Shown: positions 52,432-62,523, numbered from the stretch's first letter. The stretch: 64,000 nt of DNA from Thermomicrobium roseum DSM 5159 (GCF_000021685.1 NC_011959.1:682001-746000); one strand, 5' to 3'. Notes: generated by a model not told the origin, from the letters alone. Made by a program: numbers and translations.

Positions 52432-53757
52432 ATGATTCCACGCTATACCCGCCCAGAAATGGGGCGGATCTGGAGTGAGGAACACAAGATCGAGCTGTGG
52501 TTGCGTGTTGAGATCGCGGTCGCAGAGGCGTGGGCCGAGGCGGGGGTGGTTCCGAGCGAGGCACTGGAGCGGATCCGCGGCGCACGGTGCGACTTGGCTC
52601 GGATGCGGGAGATCGAGGCCGAGGTCGATCACGATGTGATCGCCTTCATCCGGGCGACGGTCGAGTCGATCGGTGAGGAAGCAGGCCGCTTTTTCCACCT
52701 GGGCCTCACGAGTTCCGACGTCATCGATACGGCGCTGGCGTTGCAATTGGTGGAAGCCAGTGACCTCCTCCTGGCTGATCTGGAGACGCTCTTGGATGTG
52801 GTCGGCGAGCAGGCGGTGCGTCATCGCCGGACGGTCATGATCGGCCGGACCCATGGTGTTCATGCCGAACCGATCACGTTGGGATTCAAGCTGGCTGGAT
52901 GGTATGCGGAATTGCAGCGCCAGCATGAACGACTCCAGCATGCACGCGAGGACGTCCGCGTCGGGAAGATCTCAGGAGCGGTCGGCACGCACGCGCATGT
53001 TCCGCCGCAAATCGAGGAAGCGGTCCTGACTCGCCTCGGCTTGCGCGTCGATCCAGTCTCCACGCAGGTCGTCGGCCGAGATCGCCATGCAGCATTCGTC
53101 GCGACGCTGGCCGGTATCGGTGCGACGATCGATCGCTTCGCGACTGAGATCCGGCACCTGCAACGGACAGAAGTGCGAGAGCTCGAGGAACCGTTCGATC
53201 CGCAGAACATGGGCTCCTCGGCGATGCCGCATAAACGGAATCCGCACGAGAGCGAACGCCTGTCAGGACTGGCTCGTCTCCTCCGGAGTTATGTCTCAGC
53301 GGCGCTGGAGAACGTGGTTCTCTGGCATGAGCGCGACATCAGTCACAGCTCGGTCGAGCGTGTGATCCTGCCGGATGCGTGCATTGTCCTGGACTTCATG
53401 TTGAATTCGATGACCCATCTGGTGCGCGATTGGGTGGTGTATCCGGAACGGATGCGGCGCAACCTCGATCTGACGCACGGGGCGATCTTTTCGCAGCGTG
53501 CGATGCTCGCGCTGGTGCAGGCAGGAATGGAGCGACAACGGGCCTACCGGCTGGTACAGCGACTGGCCCGTCGCGCCTGGGAGGAAGAGGTGCACTTGCG
53601 CACGCTGCTCGAACGGGATGACGAGGTACGGCAGGTCCTTTCCCCAGAGCAAGTCGAGGCTATCTTCGACCTCGAGCCGTATCTCCGCTACGTCGACGAA
53701 GCCTTCCGGCGCGTCGGGTTGCCGATCGATGAACCAGCGGGAGCGACTGTCGCGTGA
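52432..53757 (+). CDS. purB: Adenylosuccinate lyase
   Basis: A 441-residue enzyme of the fumarase/aspartase superfamily that cleaves SAICAR to AICAR and adenylosuccinate to AMP. The signature GSSAMPHKRNPHESERL is intact, with the catalytic His regions in TSSDVIDTALALQL and RTHGVHAEPITLG. The ATG at 52432 fits the family N-terminus IPRYTRPEMGRIWSEE, but the Shine-Dalgarno is weak. It begins purB-purC-purS-purQ-purL-purF; the next gene's GTG overlaps the stop. Confidence 0.97.
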   Translation: MIPRYTRPEMGRIWSEEHKIELWLRVEIAVAEAWAEAGVVPSEALERIRGARCDLARMREIEAEVDHDVIAFIRATVESIGEEAGRFFHLGLTSSDVIDTALALQLVEASDLLLADLETLLDVVGEQAVRHRRTVMIGRTHGVHAEPITLGFKLAGWYAELQRQHERLQHAREDVRVGKISGAVGTHAHVPPQIEEAVLTRLGLRVDPVSTQVVGRDRHAAFVATLAGIGATIDRFATEIRHLQRTEVRELEEPFDPQNMGSSAMPHKRNPHESERLSGLARLLRSYVSAALENVVLWHERDISHSSVERVILPDACIVLDFMLNSMTHLVRDWVVYPERMRRNLDLTHGAIFSQRAMLALVQAGMERQRAYRLVQRLARRAWEEEVHLRTLLERDDEVRQVLSPEQVEAIFDLEPYLRYVDEAFRRVGLPIDEPAGATVA

Positions 53758-54662
53758 CAGAACGAGAAGTGGTTCTTCATGTGGACATCCCGGAACTGCC
53801 GGTGTACCGGCGTGGGAAAGTGCGCGAGGTCTTCGATCTCGGCGACTGCTTGCTGCTGGTCGCCACAGACCGTCTCTCGGCCTTCGATGTGATTCTTCCC
53901 AATGGTATCCCTGGTAAGGGTATCGTATTGACACAACTGTCGGTGTTTTGGTTCCGCTGGTTCGGTGACCGGTTGCGGACGCACTTCGTCACGACCGAGT
54001 TGCCCGCGATCGTCGACCGGTACCGACGAATGTTAGCGGGACGCTCCATGGTCGTTCGCAAGGCAGAGCGAATCGACATCGAATGTGTCGCTCGGGGGTA
54101 TCTGGCTGGATCAGCATGGCAGGAATATCGGGAGACCGGCTGCGTTGCCGGGATTCGTCTTCCGCCGGGCATGCGCGAAAGCGAACAGCTAGCGGAGCCG
54201 ATCTTTACGCCTGCCATCAAGGTCGACGGGGGTCACGACGAGAACATCAGCTTCGAGCGATTGGTCGAGCGTGTCGGGTCTGAGCTTGCCCGAGAGCTCC
54301 GTGAGCGCACGCTCTGGATCTATCGAGTTGCTGAGAAATATGCTCGCGAGCGTGGGGTGATCATCGCGGATACCAAGATCGAGTTCGGCTGGATCGATGG
54401 GGAACTCGCGGTGATCGATGAACTCTTGACACCGGACAGCTCTCGCTTCTGGGATGCCGAGCGGTATCAGCCTGGACGCCCACAGCCGTCCTTCGACAAA
54501 CAGTTCGTCCGCGACTGGCTGACGACCATCGGCTGGAACAAGCAACCGCCGGCACCTCGACTTCCCGCCGATGTCGTAGAGAAAACAGCGGAGAAGTATC
54601 GGGAGGCGTACCGGCGGTTGACGGGCCAACCGGTCCCGTACTTGGAAACGGAAGAAGGGTAA
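53754..54662 (+). CDS. purC: SAICAR synthetase
   Basis: A 302-residue ATP-dependent ligase joining aspartate to CAIR. The N-terminus YRRGKVREVFDLGDCLLLVA forms the nucleotide-binding loop, followed by TDRLSAFDVILPNGIPGKG, ECVARGYLAGSAW and IADTKIEFGW, which together are diagnostic. The chain is longer than the 240-residue short form and matches the long type. GTG at 53754 overlaps the purB stop (GTGA). Its stop abuts the start of purS. Confidence 0.97.
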   Translation: MTEREVVLHVDIPELPVYRRGKVREVFDLGDCLLLVATDRLSAFDVILPNGIPGKGIVLTQLSVFWFRWFGDRLRTHFVTTELPAIVDRYRRMLAGRSMVVRKAERIDIECVARGYLAGSAWQEYRETGCVAGIRLPPGMRESEQLAEPIFTPAIKVDGGHDENISFERLVERVGSELARELRERTLWIYRVAEKYARERGVIIADTKIEFGWIDGELAVIDELLTPDSSRFWDAERYQPGRPQPSFDKQFVRDWLTTIGWNKQPPAPRLPADVVEKTAEKYREAYRRLTGQPVPYLETEEG

Positions 54663-54932
54663 GTGGACGTGAACGAAGGCACACGGTGGCGAGCTGAGGT
54701 CTTCATTTCCCTCCGTCCGGGCGTGAATGACCCGCAGGGGTTAGCGGTGCGCGATGGCTTGCGGCGCCTGGGCTATACGGAAGTCGAGGACGTCAGAGTC
54801 GGTCGCTATGTCCAAATGTGGCTGAGGGCACCCGATCGAAAAACGGCAGAAGAGCGCGTTGGCCTGATGTGCGACCAATTGCTGGCTAACCCGGTCGTCG
54901 AGCAATACCGGTTCAGTCTCGAACCGGCCTGA
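54663..54932 (+). CDS. purS: FGAM synthase subunit PurS
   Basis: An 89-residue protein, the small dimeric subunit that docks PurQ to PurL so that ammonia can pass. Family features are the AEVFISLRPGVNDPQGLAVR start and the RRLGYTEVEDVRVGRYVQM strand. The start GTG at 54663 has GAAGG just before it; a GTG at 54669 is also possible. It lies directly after purC and 18 bases before purQ. Confidence 0.93.
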   Translation: MDVNEGTRWRAEVFISLRPGVNDPQGLAVRDGLRRLGYTEVEDVRVGRYVQMWLRAPDRKTAEERVGLMCDQLLANPVVEQYRFSLEPA

Positions 54933-54950
54933 TCGCCGCGAGGGGGATCG

Positions 54951-55661
54951 ATGCGGTTCGCGGTCGTGACCTTTCCGGGAAGTAACGGTGATCACGATGC
55001 GTTGATGGCGATACGGCTCGGCCTGGGACATGCAGCGGAGCTGGTTTGGTACACCGAAACGGATCTCTCTCGCTTCGATTGCATCATCATTCCGGGTGGC
55101 TTTTCCTACGGTGACTACTTACGCGCAGGAGCTTTGGCGCGTTTCGCTCCGGTCATGTCAGCCGTTGCGCGGGAAGCTGAGGCAGGGAAACCGATCCTCG
55201 GTATTTGCAACGGTTTCCAGATCTTGACCGAGGCGCGTCTGTTGCCTGGTGCACTCTTGCGCAACGCATCCCTGGAATTCGTCTGCGACTGGGTGTGGGT
55301 GCGTGTGGAGCAGACCCGCACACCATGGACGAGCCAGCTCGCGCCGGGAACACTGTTGCGTCTGCCGATTGCGCACGGTGAGGGCCGTTACTACGTCGAG
55401 GCGGAGGAACTCGTCGCGCTCGAGACGAACGGGCAAGTCGTCTTCCGCTATGTCGATGCGGATGGCTTGCCGACGGCTGATGCGAATCCGAACGGTTCGG
55501 TGGCGAACATCGCCGGCGTGTGCAATGAGCGGGGAAACGTCGTCGGACTGATGCCGCATCCGGAGCGCGCGTACGACCGCTTCGTTGGTGGTGACGACGG
55601 GCTACGAATCCTGGCCTCTGTCTTGTCAGTCGGTCTCGAGGTGGCACACAGCCCGCGCTGA
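54951..55661 (+). CDS. purQ: FGAM synthase glutaminase subunit PurQ
   Basis: A 236-residue class I glutaminase. The start MRFAVVTFPGSNGDHDAL, the oxyanion segment IIIPGGFSYGDYLRAGALA, the nucleophilic Cys in ILGICNGFQIL and the His-Glu pair in GLMPHPERAYD are all present. It releases ammonia for PurL. The ATG at 54951 follows GAGGGGG closely. Confidence 0.97.
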   Translation: MRFAVVTFPGSNGDHDALMAIRLGLGHAAELVWYTETDLSRFDCIIIPGGFSYGDYLRAGALARFAPVMSAVAREAEAGKPILGICNGFQILTEARLLPGALLRNASLEFVCDWVWVRVEQTRTPWTSQLAPGTLLRLPIAHGEGRYYVEAEELVALETNGQVVFRYVDADGLPTADANPNGSVANIAGVCNERGNVVGLMPHPERAYDRFVGGDDGLRILASVLSVGLEVAHSPR

Positions 55662-55694
55662 AGGACGGGAAGACGACAAAGGGTCGGTGAGGCG

Positions 55695-57896
55695 ATGCCG
55701 ATTGTTCCGGAGATCTTGCGTGAGGTCGCACTGACCGAGGAGGAGTACGCGCGTGCGGTCGCGCTACTCGGACGAGAGCCGAACCTCATCGAACTCGGCA
55801 TGATCGGTGCGCTGTGGAGTGAGCATTGTGGCTACAAGCATTCCCGGCCGCTGCTCCGCAAACTGCCGACGAGCGGGCCACATGTCGTGCAAGGGCCGGG
55901 GGAGAACGCGGGAGCAGTCGAACTCGGTGATGGGTTGGTGGTCGTGCTCAAGATCGAGTCTCACAACCACCCCAGCGCGGTCGAGCCGTTTCAGGGAGCG
56001 GCGACCGGCGTCGGAGGGATTGTCCGCGACATCTTTGCCATGGGAGCACGACCGATCGCATTGGCGGATTCGCTCCGCTTCGGACCGCTGGAAGAGCCGC
56101 GTCAACAATATCTTTTCCACGGCGTTGTCGGAGGTATTGGCTGGTACGGGAACTGTCTGGGTATTCCGACCGTGGCAGGGGATGTCTTCTTCGCGCCCGA
56201 GTACCGGCAGAATCCCTTGGTCAATGCGATGTGTGTCGGGATCGCTGAACGCTCGGCCTTGATCCGGGCGCGTGCGACCGGACCAGGCAACCTGGTTGTC
56301 CTGGTCGGGGCAGACACCGGACGGGACGGCATTCACGGCGCGACTTTTGCATCGGTCGAGGATCCTGAACGCTCGCATCGAGGGGTCGTCCAGGTCGGTA
56401 ACCCATTTTTGGAGAAGCTCCTGCTCGAAGCATGCCTGGAAGTGCTGGAGACTGGTGCGGTGGTCGCGATGCAGGATCTCGGCGCGGCGGGCTTGACCAG
56501 TGCGAGTGCGGAAATCGCGGCACGCGGTGGGACAGGGATCGAGCTCGATGTGGCACTCGTACCGCGCCGGGAGACCGGAATGACGCCGTACGAGGTGATG
56601 CTCTCCGAGAGTCAGGAACGGATGCTCCTGGTCGTCGATCCTGAGGGAATCGACCGTGTGCTCGCGATCTTCCGGCGCTGGGAACTCCATGCGGTCGTCA
56701 TTGGCCGGGTGACGGATGATGGACTGCTCCGGGTGCTCGAGGACGGGCAAGTTGTTGCTGAGCTGCCGGTCTGGCTTCTCACCGACGCTTGCCCGACTTA
56801 TGTCCGCGAAGCTCGCGAAGCGGGTGAGATCAGGGAGCGTCGTGCCTTCGATCCGGATGCGCTACCCGATCTTCAGCCCGCCGAAGTAGCCGAAATGCTC
56901 GCGGCACTGCTTCGTTCGCCCAATATCGCGTCGCGTCGGCCGATCTATCGTACGTATGACCACACGATCCTCACCAACACGGTGCTGCCGCCTGGTGCGG
57001 CCGATGCGGCAGTGCTCCGGATCAAAGGGCAACGATTCGGGATCGCGCTGAAAACAGACTGCAATCCCCGCTATTGCCTGCTCGACCCTCGGCTCGGTAC
57101 CATGCACGCGGTCGCTGAGGCAGCGAGGAATGTCAGCTGTGTCGGAGCAGAGCCGCTGGCGATTACCGATTGTCTCAACTTCGGTAATCCCGAGCGGCCG
57201 GAGATCTATTACCAGCTCGTTCAGGCCATCGAAGGAATGGCGGAGGCCTGTACGGTACTCGGTATTCCCGTCGTGAGTGGAAATGTCAGTCTCTACAACG
57301 AAACGGAAGGGCGATCCATCCCTCCTACGCCGGTCGTTGGGATCGTCGGTCGGCTGGCCGACGTGCGGCGGTGTGTCGGTATGGGGTTTAGAGGTGAGGG
57401 AAAAGTCTTTCTGCTCGGTTCAGAGCTGGCGACGCTCGGCGGTTCCGAGTTCCTCGCCCAACGTCATGGACTGGTTGCCGGTGCCCCACCGCCGCTCGAT
57501 CTGGAACTGGAGCGACGAGTTCAAGCATGCGTGCGGGAGGGGATCGCTCGTGGAATCGTCCTGGCTGCCCACGACTGCAGCGAGGGAGGCTTGCTCATCG
57601 CACTGGCCGAATCCTGCATGGTCGGACGGATCGGCGGTCGCTTCACCACCGAGTCACTCATCGCCGCCAATGGGCGATTGGACCGGGCGCTCTTCGGAGA
57701 GAGCGCATCGCGCGTGATCGTTCAAGTTGCTGAGGGGGCCGAAGGAGCGTTGCTGGGGCTGGCACGGGCCCACGGGGTACCGGTACAGGAATTGGGGCGG
57801 ACGGGTGGAGATCGCTTCGTCGTCGGTGAGCTGGTCGATCAGCCGCTCAGCGAGCTTATCGAGCTGTGGACGACCGGCTTAGTGGAATCGGCGTGA
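55695..57896 (+). CDS. purL: FGAM synthase catalytic subunit PurL
   Basis: A 733-residue PurM-like ATP enzyme that forms FGAM with PurS and PurQ. It shows LWSEHCGYKHSRPLLRKL, the Gly-rich IESHNHPSAVEPFQGAATG, DLGAAGLTSASAEIAARGG and the second-half HDCSEGGLLIALAESCMVG, typical of the short (B. subtilis-like) PurL. The ATG at 55695 fits the family and has a plausible Shine-Dalgarno nearby. 60 bases separate it from purF. Confidence 0.97.
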   Translation: MPIVPEILREVALTEEEYARAVALLGREPNLIELGMIGALWSEHCGYKHSRPLLRKLPTSGPHVVQGPGENAGAVELGDGLVVVLKIESHNHPSAVEPFQGAATGVGGIVRDIFAMGARPIALADSLRFGPLEEPRQQYLFHGVVGGIGWYGNCLGIPTVAGDVFFAPEYRQNPLVNAMCVGIAERSALIRARATGPGNLVVLVGADTGRDGIHGATFASVEDPERSHRGVVQVGNPFLEKLLLEACLEVLETGAVVAMQDLGAAGLTSASAEIAARGGTGIELDVALVPRRETGMTPYEVMLSESQERMLLVVDPEGIDRVLAIFRRWELHAVVIGRVTDDGLLRVLEDGQVVAELPVWLLTDACPTYVREAREAGEIRERRAFDPDALPDLQPAEVAEMLAALLRSPNIASRRPIYRTYDHTILTNTVLPPGAADAAVLRIKGQRFGIALKTDCNPRYCLLDPRLGTMHAVAEAARNVSCVGAEPLAITDCLNFGNPERPEIYYQLVQAIEGMAEACTVLGIPVVSGNVSLYNETEGRSIPPTPVVGIVGRLADVRRCVGMGFRGEGKVFLLGSELATLGGSEFLAQRHGLVAGAPPPLDLELERRVQACVREGIARGIVLAAHDCSEGGLLIALAESCMVGRIGGRFTTESLIAANGRLDRALFGESASRVIVQVAEGAEGALLGLARAHGVPVQELGRTGGDRFVVGELVDQPLSELIELWTTGLVESA

Positions 57897-57957
57897 ATTC
57901 CGATCGAGACATGGTAGACTGGACTCGTGGCGAAATGTGTCGCGAGCGAGGTGCTGC

Positions 57958-59430
57958 GTGGAAGAGTACAGTGGTCCACGCGAAGCGTGCGGGGTTTTTG
58001 GGGTTTTCGCTCCGGGAGCTGAAGCAGCCCGCTTGACCTTCTTCGGCCTTTATGCGCTGCAGCATCGCGGGCAGGAGAGCGCTGGTATCGCGACGAGCGA
58101 TGGTCGTTCGCTCTTCCTGCACCGGCGCATGGGTCTGGTGAGCAGTGCCTTCACCGAAGAGGATTTGCGGCGTTTACCGGGGCATATCGCGATCGGACAT
58201 ACGCGTTACTCGACGACGGGGAGCAGTGTTCCGATCAACGCTGGTCCGTTCCTCGTCGGTGCTGGTGAGCAAGTCCTCGCCGTTTCGCACAACGGCAACC
58301 TCGTCAACGGCGACCAGTTGCGAGCTGAACTCTTGGCCGAAGGCATCGCGTTGGAAAGTACGACGGATACGGAGGCACTTGCCTGGGCGATCGTCCGAGC
58401 ACCGGGGCGAAATTGGGTCGAGCGGATCCGGGCAGCGATGGAGAAAATGGTCGGCGCGTATAGCCTCGCGATTCTCACGCGCGAGGCACTCATCGCGGTT
58501 CGCGATCCGCTGGGTATCCGTCCGCTTTGTCTCGGACGATTGGATGGGGGGTGGGTAGTTGCCTCGGAGACGTGCGCCCTGGCGACGATCGGTGCCGAGT
58601 TCGTCCGCGAGATCGAGCCGGGTGAAATCGTCGTGATCGACGAGGCGGGACTTCACGCGTATCCTGATCCGACAGCCGGCCCGGAGCAAGCGATGTGCGT
58701 TTTCGAGTTCATCTATTTCGCGCGACCGGACAGCGCGATCATGGGCCAGCGCTTGCACGTGGTGCGGCAGCGAATGGGCGCGGAGCTGTGGCGGGAGTAT
58801 CCGGCCGATGCCGACCTTGTCGTCCCATTGCCAGATTCGGCGGTACCGGCGGCGATCGGGTATGCCTTGGCATCGGGGATCCCGTATGCCGAGGCGCTGA
58901 TCAAGAACCGGTACATCGGTCGTACGTTCATTCAACCTGACCAGCGTCTGCGTGAGCAAGGGGTCAGACTGAAGTTCAATGCGTTGCCAGAAGTACTCGA
59001 AGGGAAGCGTGTCGTCCTCGTCGACGATACGATCGTACGGGGTACCACCAGCCGGCCGATCGTGGAACTGCTGCGGCAGAACGGGGCGCGCGAGGTCCAT
59101 ATGCGGGTGCACTCGCCGCCCATCCGTTGGCCGTGCTATCTGGGTGTCGACATGGCGACACGCGAGGAGCTGATCGCCGCGCATCTCTCGGTCGAAGAGA
59201 TCGGGCGAGCGATCGGGGCAGACTCGATCGGATATCTTTCGCTCGAGGGGCTGTTCCGAGCGATCGGTTTGCCGCGGGAGCGGTTCTGTGCTGCCTGCCT
59301 CACTGGGCATTACCCGGTTCCTGTCCCGCCCGAACGGCTCTTGCGACGTCGCGCGATGCCTTTGGAGGATCATCCGACGTCTGAGAAAGAAACGGCCACG
59401 GTCGCGGTTGTTGCCGCACGTCAGTGCTGA
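57958..59430 (+). CDS. purF: Amidophosphoribosyltransferase, Fe-S type
   Basis: A 490-residue enzyme committing PRPP to purines. The GTG at 57958 is chosen because it leaves an 11-residue propeptide (MEEYSGPREA) that is removed to expose the catalytic Cys of CGVFG; an upstream GTG at 57937 would give 18 residues and has no Shine-Dalgarno. The PRPP loop is VVLVDDTIVRGTTSRPIVE. Four cysteines at the positions of the B. subtilis 4Fe-4S cluster are present (QAMCVFEF, IRWPCYLG, and the CAAC pair of RFCAACLTG). It is the last pur gene here. Confidence 0.95.
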   Translation: MEEYSGPREACGVFGVFAPGAEAARLTFFGLYALQHRGQESAGIATSDGRSLFLHRRMGLVSSAFTEEDLRRLPGHIAIGHTRYSTTGSSVPINAGPFLVGAGEQVLAVSHNGNLVNGDQLRAELLAEGIALESTTDTEALAWAIVRAPGRNWVERIRAAMEKMVGAYSLAILTREALIAVRDPLGIRPLCLGRLDGGWVVASETCALATIGAEFVREIEPGEIVVIDEAGLHAYPDPTAGPEQAMCVFEFIYFARPDSAIMGQRLHVVRQRMGAELWREYPADADLVVPLPDSAVPAAIGYALASGIPYAEALIKNRYIGRTFIQPDQRLREQGVRLKFNALPEVLEGKRVVLVDDTIVRGTTSRPIVELLRQNGAREVHMRVHSPPIRWPCYLGVDMATREELIAAHLSVEEIGRAIGADSIGYLSLEGLFRAIGLPRERFCAACLTGHYPVPVPPERLLRRRAMPLEDHPTSEKETATVAVVAARQC

Positions 59431-59525
59431 CGCATGGTGGGGCGAGGATCAGGTGAACACACGGTAGGGTGGCGATGCCTTGCCGAACGCCGCGAAGAGT
59501 CGTGGGTTCCTGATCGAGCATCCTC

Positions 59526-59554
59526 TTGACCTGGCCGCTGGGCCTCCCTACACT
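59526..59554 (+). promoter_or_regulatory. Promoter of the glycine cleavage genes
   Basis: TTGACC (59526-59531), 17 bases, TACACT (59549-59554), 40 bases before gcvT. The 164-base gap between purF and gcvT shows no glycine riboswitch. Confidence 0.6.
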
Positions 59555-59594
59555 CGGCGCGGAGGTCGGGTCGGGAAGGGAAGAGGAATAACCA

Positions 59595-60722
59595 GTGGCA
59601 GCGAAAGTTACCCCCTTGTACGAGCGCCATCGTTCCTTGGGAGCTCGCTTCATCGAGTTCGCTGGTTGGTTGATGCCCGTGCAGTACACCGGAATCGTCG
59701 ACGAGCATCTGGCTGTGCGGAGTCGTGCCGGATTGTTCGATCTCGGCCATATGGGGCAAGTTGTTGTCCGGGGATCCGATGCGCAAGCTTTCCTGCAGTG
59801 GCTCACTCCCAATGATGTCGCGGCGCTTCGACCGGGGCGGGCTCAGTATTCCATGCTGTTGTATCCGCACGGGGGTGTGGTCGACGATATCATGATCTAT
59901 CGGCGCCCCGATCGTGAGGAGTACCTCGTCGTCGTCAATGCGGCGAATACCGAAAAGGATGTAGCCTGGTTGCTCGAGCATCGCGCGGAACGCGTGGAAT
60001 GGCGAGTCGAGATCGAAGATGTGTCCGCCTCGACTGGTATGCTCGCCCTGCAGGGACCGAGGTCGGAAGCAATTCTGCAACGACTGACCCCAGCTGATCT
60101 GTCCGCCGTGCAGTCGTTCGACGCGATCGTCTCCACTGTTGCCGGAGTGCCGACCTTGATCGCTCGAACCGGTTACACCGGCGAAGACGGATTCGAGCTG
60201 TACTTTCCGATCGACCATGTCGGAGATTTGTGGGATCGCTTGCTGGAAGCTGGGGAATCGGACGGGATCGTACCCGTCGGACTAGGAGCGCGCGATACGC
60301 TCCGCCTCGAGGCCTGCTTACCGCTGTATGGCAATGAGCTCTCAGCAGAGATCACGCCGCTGGAGGCTGGTTTGGGCTGGGTTGTCAAGTTCGACAAGGG
60401 CCCCTTCATCGGACGGGAGGCGCTGGAGCGTCAGCGGCAGGAAGGGCCACCCCGGCGACTGGTGGGGTTCGAGTTGGTGGAGCGTGGTGGCATTCCGCGT
60501 ACCGGTTACGAAGTACGGCAGGAGGGCGAGCGTGTCGGTTACGTAACCAGTGGGACGAACTCGCCAACGTTCGGGAAACCGATCGGGCTCGCGCTCGTCG
60601 ACCGGAGGGCGGCCGGTATCGGCCGTGAGCTGTCCGTGGTGATCCGGGGTAGGGACGTGCGAGCGGTACAGGTGCGAACGCCCTTCTATCGGCGACCCAA
60701 GAGCTCGACGTCTCATTCGTAG
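59595..60722 (+). CDS. gcvT: Glycine cleavage system T protein (aminomethyltransferase)
   Basis: A 375-residue folate enzyme that transfers the methylene group of glycine to THF. The N-terminal LYERHRSLGARFIEFAGWLM, the FDLGHMGQVVVRGSDA strand, QGPRSEAILQRL, RTGYTGEDGFELYF and the late VTSGTNSPTFGKPIGLALV segments are diagnostic. Length is usual. GTG at 59595 has AGAGGAA upstream. It starts gcvT-gcvH-gcvPA. Confidence 0.95.
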   Translation: MAAKVTPLYERHRSLGARFIEFAGWLMPVQYTGIVDEHLAVRSRAGLFDLGHMGQVVVRGSDAQAFLQWLTPNDVAALRPGRAQYSMLLYPHGGVVDDIMIYRRPDREEYLVVVNAANTEKDVAWLLEHRAERVEWRVEIEDVSASTGMLALQGPRSEAILQRLTPADLSAVQSFDAIVSTVAGVPTLIARTGYTGEDGFELYFPIDHVGDLWDRLLEAGESDGIVPVGLGARDTLRLEACLPLYGNELSAEITPLEAGLGWVVKFDKGPFIGREALERQRQEGPPRRLVGFELVERGGIPRTGYEVRQEGERVGYVTSGTNSPTFGKPIGLALVDRRAAGIGRELSVVIRGRDVRAVQVRTPFYRRPKSSTSHS

Positions 60723-60746
60723 AAGGAAAGGGAAGGAGCGAGAGTG

Positions 60747-61145
60747 ATGGCTGAAGTACGTGAGGGTTTGCGCTATACGCGGACTCACGAGTGGGTGCGT
60801 GTCGAGGGAGACGTGGCAGTCGTTGGCGTGACGGATTTTGCGCAGTCCGAACTCGGGGACATCACCTACCTCGAGCTTCCGGAGCCGGGGACCGTCGTCA
60901 AGCAGGGTGAGTCGATGGGAGTGATCGAGTCGGTCAAGGCAGCGTCCGACATCTATGCTCCGGTGTCCGGCGAGGTCGTCGAAGTGAACCGGTCGGTGGT
61001 GGACTCGCCGGAGTTGGTGAATAAGAGTCCCTACGACGAGGCATGGCTGGCCAAGATAAGGCTGTCCGCCCCGGAGGAACTGGAGCGATTGATGGATGCA
61101 GCGGCGTATCGCCAGTTCTTGACGGAAACTGCAGCGATGGCATAA
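60747..61145 (+). CDS. gcvH: Glycine cleavage system H protein
   Basis: A 132-residue lipoyl carrier protein. The lipoylated Lys lies in MGVIESVKAASDIYAPVSG, and the N-terminus RYTRTHEWVRVEGD is typical. It shuttles the aminomethyl intermediate between P, T and L proteins. A GTG at 60744 is also possible, but the ATG at 60747 with GGAAGGAG gives the usual start. The lipoyl synthase genes are not here. Confidence 0.96.
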   Translation: MAEVREGLRYTRTHEWVRVEGDVAVVGVTDFAQSELGDITYLELPEPGTVVKQGESMGVIESVKAASDIYAPVSGEVVEVNRSVVDSPELVNKSPYDEAWLAKIRLSAPEELERLMDAAAYRQFLTETAAMA

Positions 61146-61176
61146 CTGCCGAGTAACTCGAATGGAGTGAGGGCCG

Positions 61177-62523
61177 ATGGTCTTCTCGCCGCACACAGCT
61201 GACGATCGGGCGAGAATGCTGCAGGAGATCGGCGTCGAACGACTCGAGGAGTTGTTCGCGGCGATCCCTGCTTCGTATCGCTTTCCCCAACTCGATTTGC
61301 CTCCAGCCATCTCGGAAGCGGAGATCTACCGAGAACTTCTCGAGTGGTCGATGCAGAATTTCTCGACTGCGACGACAGCGAGTTTTCTCGGCGCTGGATC
61401 GTACAACCACTATGTTCCAGCTGTCGTTCAGCAGATTCTCTGGAGAGGCGAATTCTATACCGCGTACACGCCGTACCAACCTGAGGTATCGCAGGGAACG
61501 CTCCAGGCTATCTACGAGTTCCAGTCGCTGATCTGTCTCCTCACTGGGATGGAAGTCAGCAATGCCTCCATGTACGACGGAGCCACGGCGCTCGCCGAGG
61601 GGGCACTCTTGTGCGTCTCGCCGCCACGCGGGCGAAACAAGATCGTCGTCGCCGGGACCGTCCATCCTCACTACCGGAGCGTTCTCCGTACCTACACGAG
61701 AGGGCTACCGGTCTCCATCGTCGAGGTCCCGATACCGGAGACGCTTCGGCTCCAGCCGAATGATGTGGCGCAGTATCTCGATGATGCAACGGCTTGCCTC
61801 GTCGTGCAGTATCCGAACTTCTACGGTCGCATCGAAGATCTCGCTGGCTTCGCCGAGCGAGCGCACGCGGTCGGTGCCCGACTGGTCGTTTCGGTCTATC
61901 CGATCGCACTCGGCCTGCTGCGGCCTCCTGGTGAGCTGGGGGCTGATGTCGTGACCGGCGAGGGACAATGCTTGGGAATCCCTCAATCGTTCGGTGGGCC
62001 AGCGTTGGGGATTCTGGCAACCCGGATGGAGCTCGTGCGCCATCTCCCGGGTCGGTTGATCGGTGCGACGGTCGACCGGGAGGGGAAACGCGGATTCGTG
62101 ATGGTGTTGCAGACGCGCGAGCAGCATATCCGACGCGAAAAGGCGACATCGAATATCTGTACGAATCAGGGACTCATGGCCCTGGCGGCGACCGTCTATC
62201 TCTCGACGCTTGGAAAGCAGGGTCTGCGCAAAGTCGCTGAGCTCTGTTACCACAAGGCGCATTACCTGGCCGAGCGGATCGCCGACCTTCCCGCTTGGAA
62301 CGTCATTGGAGATGGTCCCTTCTTCAATGAGTTCGCGGTACGTTGCCCGCGCGATCCACGCGAGATCAACGCGTTCCTCCTCGAACGAGGAATCATCGGC
62401 GGGCTCGCACTGGGTGACTTGGTTCCCGGGCAGCAGGACCTGATGCTGTTGTGTGCGACTGAACTGACGACGCGGGAACAGATCGATCGGCTCGTCGAGG
62501 CGCTCCGCGAGGCGACCGCCTGA
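61177..62523 (+). CDS. gcvPA: Glycine dehydrogenase (decarboxylating) subunit 1
   Basis: A 448-residue N-terminal half of the two-subunit P protein. The MVFSPHTADDRARMLQEIGV opening, GAGSYNHYVPAVVQQIL, YTPYQPEVSQGTLQAIYEFQ and SMYDGATALAEGALL segments define gcvPA. The subunit cannot act alone: the PLP-binding Lys is in gcvPB, which does not follow here; the next gene is der after a terminator. ATG at 61177 with a GGAGTGAGG upstream. Confidence 0.95.
   Translation: MVFSPHTADDRARMLQEIGVERLEELFAAIPASYRFPQLDLPPAISEAEIYRELLEWSMQNFSTATTASFLGAGSYNHYVPAVVQQILWRGEFYTAYTPYQPEVSQGTLQAIYEFQSLICLLTGMEVSNASMYDGATALAEGALLCVSPPRGRNKIVVAGTVHPHYRSVLRTYTRGLPVSIVEVPIPETLRLQPNDVAQYLDDATACLVVQYPNFYGRIEDLAGFAERAHAVGARLVVSVYPIALGLLRPPGELGADVVTGEGQCLGIPQSFGGPALGILATRMELVRHLPGRLIGATVDREGKRGFVMVLQTREQHIRREKATSNICTNQGLMALAATVYLSTLGKQGLRKVAELCYHKAHYLAERIADLPAWNVIGDGPFFNEFAVRCPRDPREINAFLLERGIIGGLALGDLVPGQQDLMLLCATELTTREQIDRLVEALREATA

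Noticed and set aside
59431..59594. Glycine riboswitch before gcvT
   Set aside because: The conserved cores and tandem layout are missing; a plain promoter explains the gap.
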